Source: Rugalucina vietnamica (lineage: Eukaryota > Mollusca > Bivalvia > Lucinida > Lucinidae). Taken from it: a stretch of 64,000 bases of DNA. Location: NCBI GenBank assembly GCA_964017185.1, contig OZ024880.1, positions 40,638,329 through 40,702,328 of the forward strand. Direction: 5' to 3'. Below are positions 58,944 to 64,000 of this stretch, in pieces. The translations under genes were made by a program, and so were the position numbers. The notes beneath the pieces are model-generated. The model worked only from the letters and a program-made list of their open reading frames with translations, did no database searches and was not told the origin of the DNA. Numbering within the stretch: the stretch's first letter is position 1; each line of letters begins with the position of its first letter.

Positions 58944-59275
58944 GAGAAAAATAAGGTAGGTCATTATTATCACTTTTGTGTTTTTGTTGCATTTCAAACA
59001 AATTTGAAATGAAAAACATGTAAAATATGCACAAAGAGTTTATGTAGGTTACATTGTTCGGTATCAAACCAAACTGTTTGATGTTGGATAATGTTGCGGG
59101 CCTCATGTAATCAGTGTTACTTGTAAATTTGAGTATCCATTCTTCTAGCTTACGCTTCCGTTATAGAAATAAAAATAAACTCAGGTAACCGTCGTTTAGA
59201 CATATGTCAAATTATGGAAGCAAATGTCTAAACGGGCAAACTTAAATATAATAAACAATGCATTGTTTCTTTCAG

Positions 59276-59345
59276 GTATTCCTGTGCTTACTTGAAGAAA
59301 GTTTGTTGACTATGCTGGCCATTAAATGAGCTGCATATTTGTGTG
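59276..59345 (+). other. possible 3' UTR exon and poly(A) signal of the peptide gene
   Basis: After the stop codon, AATAAG/GTAGGT at 58955/58956 is a good donor. TGTTTCTTTCAG ending at 59275 is a good acceptor. ATTAAA, a common signal variant, lies at 59321-59326. A spliced 3' UTR is inferred; without it the transcript would run through 58956-59275. Confidence 0.4.
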
Positions 59346-59459
59346 AGCAACACGCTTTGAACAGACTTTATTCATGTTATACACGAGATATTTGTGCGGA
59401 GGCTACGATGGACATGTTGAAATGTTACCACAATGCGAGCTTGAAGCATACTTTTATGC

Positions 59460-60950
59460 TCGGACAATTCTGATTTCCATAGGACCCATTGTATATTTAT
59501 CAACATTTGTGACATTGAGAGTACTTTTAGAACCTCCGTGCATGTAGTTGTCATAATTTTAATATTAGAAAGACATCTAAATTCACATTTTAAAAAAATA
59601 TCTATAGAACCTAGTTTTATGTGTTAGTTTGATGGTTTGTACCCGGGCTAAATAGTTTAGGTCATGTTTAGCTCTTTTAAGCATCTGTTACAGTTTCTAG
59701 GCTAGTATTTAAAATAACATTAATTACGTAATGAATGAACTAAAGTTCTTGATTTTCGCACGCATATATCTCCGGGTGTTGAGTTGACATCTGGCCAATC
59801 TGTAATGAATCAGACAAGGTTCAGACCTAACATCCGCATTCGAAACAGTACTTCAATAATGTAAACGCAATGTATATATGTTGAATTAGTTCATTAACTA
59901 TTGTTAATATGCAAATAAATTGTTGGTTTTGATGAAATTGCTTTCTTTTTGTATTCATTTTATATAATGCATGGTTACGTAACCTACTATCATGGTTATG
60001 ATAACAAAACTTACAGCTTAGACACACGTTACAGGCTTACCCTTATGAATCTGAATAAATGCAGTGCCAGTATTTGCCGTGGACTATGTAAATATACATG
60101 TATTTAACTGACTGCGTAGTTACATTAACTACTTCTTCTGCCTGTTTATCAATCTGATTAGAAAATGTAGTAAGCAAGCCATAGAAGACGATCAAAAATT
60201 TATTGAAAAAAATGATCGGGAACTGAAGCGAGCAGAGCAAAAGTCCCTCCCTAACACCGAGGTGAGAAAAAAACAACACATAAATAATCATTATCGTAAG
60301 CGGACTGAGAAACGTTTTACCGAAACTAGCCACTCCGAAAGGCGCAAATAACAAAGACGTTCGACACCAAAACAAACAACAAATAGAACCGCAACAGAGA
60401 GAACCACTTTTGGGGTGTCAGTAAAATACTGAGGGTATTAAACTGGTTTACCGGATCAAACCTCGCCCTTAGCTTCTGCAGTGACTCAGTCGTACACACA
60501 TTAGGGATAGAAAAATGCAAACCGAGCGCAAAACAATACCCGAGGATTTGAAAAGCTAGAGCATTAAATAGATGTGCCGGGAGACAGTTTTTGGGCCAAC
60601 ACATCGCACAATCACAAGAGCTCTGTTTTGAAAATGAAAAACGTTTGCATTGATCAGTCCCCAAGGTTATATTTTATTTCAAGCTCAGCTCAACTGCTGA
60701 TAAATGCTAAAAAAAGTCAAACATTGTGGAAAATGCAGGCAGTTCAAAACTCAAAAACTAGTAATTTGTCCTGATTATAAATGTCAAAATGTCAACAATT
60801 GTTGGCATTTTAACATTATAAGCAGGATAAATTTTAAGCTCAGCTGAGTTGAGCAAGAAAAACGTTTTATAACCTCGGGACCGGGAACAAGTGCAATCAG
60901 AACCAAAGACCCTTTCTGAAAACATGGGCTGGAAATAAAAATAAAACTGA
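59460..60950 (+). repeat. direct paralogue of arm-B sequence 50.79-52.02 kb
   Basis: Extended similarity, more diverged than the B arms. Examples are TAGTTGTCATAATTTTAATA, GGTTTGTA(C/T)CCGGGCTAAAT, CGCATATATCTCC, AATCTGTAATGAATCAGACAAGG-type words and TTAGCTTCTGCAGTG. The dispersed GGTGGTCGGG repeat present at 52.0 kb is missing here. Homology starts about 120 bp after the peptide gene's predicted 3' end, so the peptide gene itself is not part of the duplicated unit. Confidence 0.75.
60112..60351 (+). CDS. unrecognised open frame, paralogue of 51444-51722
   Basis: It has no ATG at the position used by the arm copies (the codon is changed). The frame is open from about 60112 to TAA at 60349 and very rich in Lys, Arg and Glu (DDQKFIEKNDRELKRAEQKS..). 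It keeps the frame of the other two copies despite an 18-bp length difference. Possibly an internal or last exon; no function can be stated. Confidence 0.3.
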   Translation: MRSYINYFFCLFINLIRKCSKQAIEDDQKFIEKNDRELKRAEQKSLPNTEVRKKQHINNHYRKRTEKRFTETSHSERRK

Positions 60951-61085
60951 GATCCTTTAAGAGCAGTGAACATATTAATGAGAAAGGGGGTGGGCCATAC
61001 CGCGGTTTCGGCTACTTAAACCTCTTCAGTGACCCTATGGATTTGGCAACATGGAGCCAAAGGAAATTACTGTTCTTTTATATTT
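60945..61085 (+). repeat. GGATCTCAG-family repeat (inverted orientation)
   Basis: AATAAAACTGAGATCCTTTA through CCAAAGGAAATTACTG. It is the same family as 7220-7390 and the 52990-53779 insertion. Confidence 0.65.
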
Positions 61086-61104
61086 CAACAGGATAGTTGA
61101 TACA

Positions 61105-61597
61105 GAAAGGTACAAGAAGGCAATGATCAGGAAATGGCGCAATCAGAAAGAAAATCCTACTCCATAAACCGAGGGTGGGAAAAACTAAAATGACACTTAG
61201 GTACTTATACCAAGAAAGCATATTGTAAGCCGTGTGAGCAGCTATTTCCGAATAGGCGGCCACTCAGTTGCCCGAACTGCATAAGGCTCAAACAGCACAA
61301 AAATTCGACACCAAAACACAAAACAATTAGAACCACAACAGGTGTATCGCCTTGGAACGATCGGTAATATAAAATTACTGTGGGGGGGGGGGCTTAAAAA
61401 GGTACAAGTAGGAAAAGGTGCAAAGCAGGAAAAGGCGCAATCAGAAAAAGATTCCCACTCCAAAAACCGAGGTGGGAAAAAACTAAATCAACAATCAGGT
61501 ACTTATACCATGAAAACATATCGTAAGCCGAATGAGCAGCTAATTTCCAAATAGGTGGCCACTCAGGTACCTAAACTTAACTAAAAATATGAAAAGG
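61105..61597 (-). mobile_element. two 5'-truncated RT-element 3' ends in series
   Basis: 61105-61397 and 61398-61597 each begin with the family 3' terminus (AAGGTACAAGAAGG.., AAGGTACAAGTAGG..) and stop at different 5' points. They are followed at 61593 by the terminus of the longer copy. Three termini in one orientation within 500 bp suggest repeated insertion at the A-rich ends of earlier copies. Confidence 0.7.
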
Positions 61598-62802
61598 TAC
61601 AAGTAGGCAAAGATCAGGAAAAAGCGCAAAAAGAAAAAGATTCCCACATTAAAAACTGAGGTGGGAAAAAACTAAATTAACACTCAGGTACACTTACCAT
61701 AAAAACATATCATAAGCCGAATGAGCAGCTATTTTCCCAAAACGTGGCCACTCAGTTACCTAAACTTAACTAACAATATGAAAACATAGTACATAAGGCG
61801 CCAACAACACAAAAATTTTAGACACCAAGATAAAAAAAAAAAAAAAAAAAAAAAAGAACCACCACAGAATATCGCCTTGGAACGATCAGTAACACAAAAT
61901 TACTGGCGGGCTTAAACCGGTTTTACATGGCCATAACCTCACCCTCAGCTTCTGCAGTCGTTCATAACATTTAGTTAGTTCTTCGGTCCTCGTGATGACT
62001 CTCTAACTAGTCGATGAATCATCAAGAAGAAACAAATAAATCATGATAAACATCATGATGAATCAAAAACCAGGACTCACAGATTGAGTAAGCTGCCCTA
62101 CGATGGAGATATCTGGGCGCCGAATAACTTACTAACTCCGGAGCAAATGAAAAACGCCAGTTGGACCACGGTGGTCCAAGTAACAGACAAGAAACTCCGG
62201 CCCCAACCAACTGAAATGAATAGCTTTCAGTCTGGGCCATCATACAGTCTGACGTCCGACCCTCCGGCGTGCAATTTAAGAAGGCAGCATAGTTATCAAT
62301 CATGATTGGGTTAAAAACTAAGCATGCAGACTGTCGCATAAAATTCCAGTTATTAACTATAAGTCTGTGACGTGTAATGATTTTTCTGAACTGACAAGAA
62401 AAATCCTTACTTCCTATCAATTTCTTAAATTTGTAAACCAAGTCACCATAAAATTCTGGTTCCGAAAGGCCCTCACCTAAAACGGTCTTTTACCCAACAT
62501 TATATTTGGAAATCAATTCATAGTGTCTACGATAAAATTTAGAAAATGTTTTTCGAAGTTTATGGTACCGATAGCCCTGTTGGAGAAGTATGGCAGTTAA
62601 ACATTTATTCCGAGCGTTGAAGTCCGATGCATGATTGCAGACTCTAGCAAACCTAATAACTTCCATAAGAAGCACTACGAGGAACATCACCATCCAAAAA
62701 CGGAAAATTTACTTTATCAAATTCAAAGTCATCGCGCTTATCATACATTTTAGAGGAAACAAATCCATTTGCAACCGAAAGATGTAAATCTAAAAAGGGG
62801 GC

Positions 62803-63100
62803 GGCGGCCCCCGTGGCCGAGTGGTTAAGAGCGCTGATATTTCATTACCGCACTTAACCATTCGATCATCTCACCGCTGTGTCTGGTGTGGGTTCGAGCC
62901 CCGCACTGGCCACATGTGAGACAAGCCAAGTTCTGCTTGCGGGTGTGCCAGGTGGTTTTTCTCGGGGCTCTCCCGTTTTCGCCCCACCTGTTGATTGGCC
63001 CGTCTCATATAAGCTGAAATAATCTTGAAAGGGACATTAAACTGAATAAAAAAAAAAAATAAATAAATAAATAAGTAAATAAATAAATAAAAAAAATAAA
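62803..63100 (+). mobile_element. tRNA-derived SINE with 12-bp target duplication
   Basis: The tRNA-like head has an A box TGGCCGAGTGG at 62814-62824 and a B box GGTTCGAGCCC at 62891-62901; the head resembles a Ser/Leu type. The body contains GGTGTGCCAGGTGG and TTGATTGGCCCGTCTC. The tail is AATCTTGAAAGGGACATTAA followed by A and TAAA repeats. TAAAAAGGGGGC flanks it at 62791-62802 and 63101-63112, and the intact RT copies have this sequence once. The insertion is clean and recent, as the duplication is perfect. Confidence 0.92.
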
Positions 63101-63847
63101 TAAAAAGGGGGCTTCGGTACCTGAGATATTGGCTTTGTTCAACTGTAGTTCAGGTGGATAAATTTGATTTACCATGCCTTCAAAATAAGGGTCGTCAATG
63201 TTCAAAAGGTCATCGAGGTACCTAGAAGTCGAATTAAAAGCCTCGATAACATCAGTTTGATTATCATGGTCAAGAGAATCCATGAAATCTCTTTTATAGC
63301 AGTATGAAAATAAATCAGCTACGAGAGGTGCGCAATTTGTACCCATCGGAATTCCAAAAATTTTGTCTGTATAACTTGGTCCCAAATCTAACATAAATAT
63401 TATCCAGGAGATAGGATAAGGCGTCGCACACATTCTGACATGACCAAAGTGTATACCGACTTTGGTCAGAGGACGTGAAAAAAGCCTTTCTCCCATTACA
63501 TGCCAAATAGAGTGAACCATAGTTTTTAATGCCCTTTTGAATGTCCACTCTATCAAATCCAGAAGTTTTTCTTTAATAAGATTATGTGGTGATATTGTAT
63601 ACAGAGTAGAAAAATCATATCTTGACAAGCTCGTCGCACGGAACCATCTACACTTCAATTTACTGAGCACCTCGCCAGAATATTTTATTGTACAAAACCA
63701 ATTTTTATTTGAAGTTTCATACACTGTCTCACAGTATCTTATGACATGAGATTTGATAGCAGTAAGACACGAATTTAATAATTTAGAAACAAGAGCTCGA
63801 ATTTGCAATACATCTAACTTTGTATGGTCTTTTGTGAAGCTTAGGTA

Positions 63848-63969
63848 GAGATCACACCTCCTGTTTTGGGGGGACCATGCCTGTATGACTACATATCTCG
63901 TATTCGTCAATGTTATTACGGACTTTTATGAGCTAGGATATACGATTTCGGTACCTTGACCCCTTTACT
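63848..63969. mobile_element. 122-bp insertion with TTAGGTA duplication
   Basis: TTAGGTA lies at 63841-63847 and 63970-63976; the intact RT copies have one (CTTAGGTAACC). The insert begins GAGATCACACCTCCTGTTTT. The same GATCACACCTCCTGTTTTGG word occurs at 23573 and its mirror near 55935, so a small mobile element family is likely. No clear terminal inverted repeat. Confidence 0.7.
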
Positions 63970-64000
63970 TTAGGTAACAAATACATCGTACGAAGTTTGT

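Larger units (their letters stand above)
61598..64000 (-). pseudogene. broken RT element, continues past the window
   Basis: From the 3' terminus it runs through a 3' region (61598-62275) into the RT frame on the minus strand. Open pieces at 62441-62022, 62693-62490 and 63840-63120 match the C-terminal, middle and RT-core parts of the 548-aa protein. Frameshifts separate them (for example near 62480). A deletion removes YGVYISQL-like residues near 62665. A SINE (62803-63100) and a 122-bp insertion (63848-63969) interrupt the frame. The core motifs SRYLDD and GTNCAP remain readable. It is cut by the window edge within the fingers region. Confidence 0.8.

Overview
The window looks like non-genic, repeat-saturated DNA from an invertebrate animal. 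A bivalve mollusc is my best guess. This rests on an AT-rich background with many short hairpin and foldback elements, a MITE family with ends like TGAGCCGC..GGGAAAACCAA that I associate from memory with heterodont clams and mussels, a tRNA-derived SINE, and a reverse transcriptase (RT) family I remember from cnidarian and mollusc genomes. There are no rRNA genes, intact tRNAs, operons or CRISPR arrays. The only well-supported host gene is a small intron-containing gene for a secreted cysteine-rich peptide at 58.37-58.94 kb.

Layout. 1-7.7 kb is single-copy-like sequence with small hairpins, a decayed tRNA-like element, a foldback element carrying RFX X-box-like palindromes (6.2-6.8 kb), and a diverged relative of the next block (2.7-4.3 kb). 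7.71-19.87 kb is palindrome A: two arms of about 5.84 kb around a 467-bp spacer. 19.87-57.94 kb is palindrome B: two arms of about 18 kb around a 1.8-kb spacer that holds another inverted-ended element. The outer edge of A and the outer edge of B meet inside a truncated MITE. 57.84-64 kb holds an intact copy of that MITE, the peptide gene, a direct paralogue of part of arm B (59.5-60.9 kb), and a broken RT element interrupted by a SINE and a small insertion.

Inside the B arms lies an older, more diverged palindrome (31.0-35.0 kb, mirrored at 41.9-45.9 kb) built from units of about 180 bp. Its edge supplies the first roughly 28 codons of a long intact RT ORF (548 aa at 34.9-36.6 kb; 552 aa in the mirror copy). 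Many pieces of the RT element's 3' end are scattered through the window. They share one 3' terminus but start at different points, as expected of target-primed retrotransposition.

The two B arms act as filled and empty sites for each other. This defines several elements with target duplications: a 1,806-bp foldback (AAAAT), a 455-bp MITE (AAAT), a 790-bp insertion (AGAAA) and a 1,341-bp TIR element (possibly TTAA). These differences show that the arms are separate sequences, not one read copied exactly. An assembly artefact that joined two haplotypes head-to-head is still a serious alternative to a real giant palindrome. No conventional multi-gene system is visible; the novelty is structural (nested palindromes and foldback elements), plus the cysteine-rich peptide gene.
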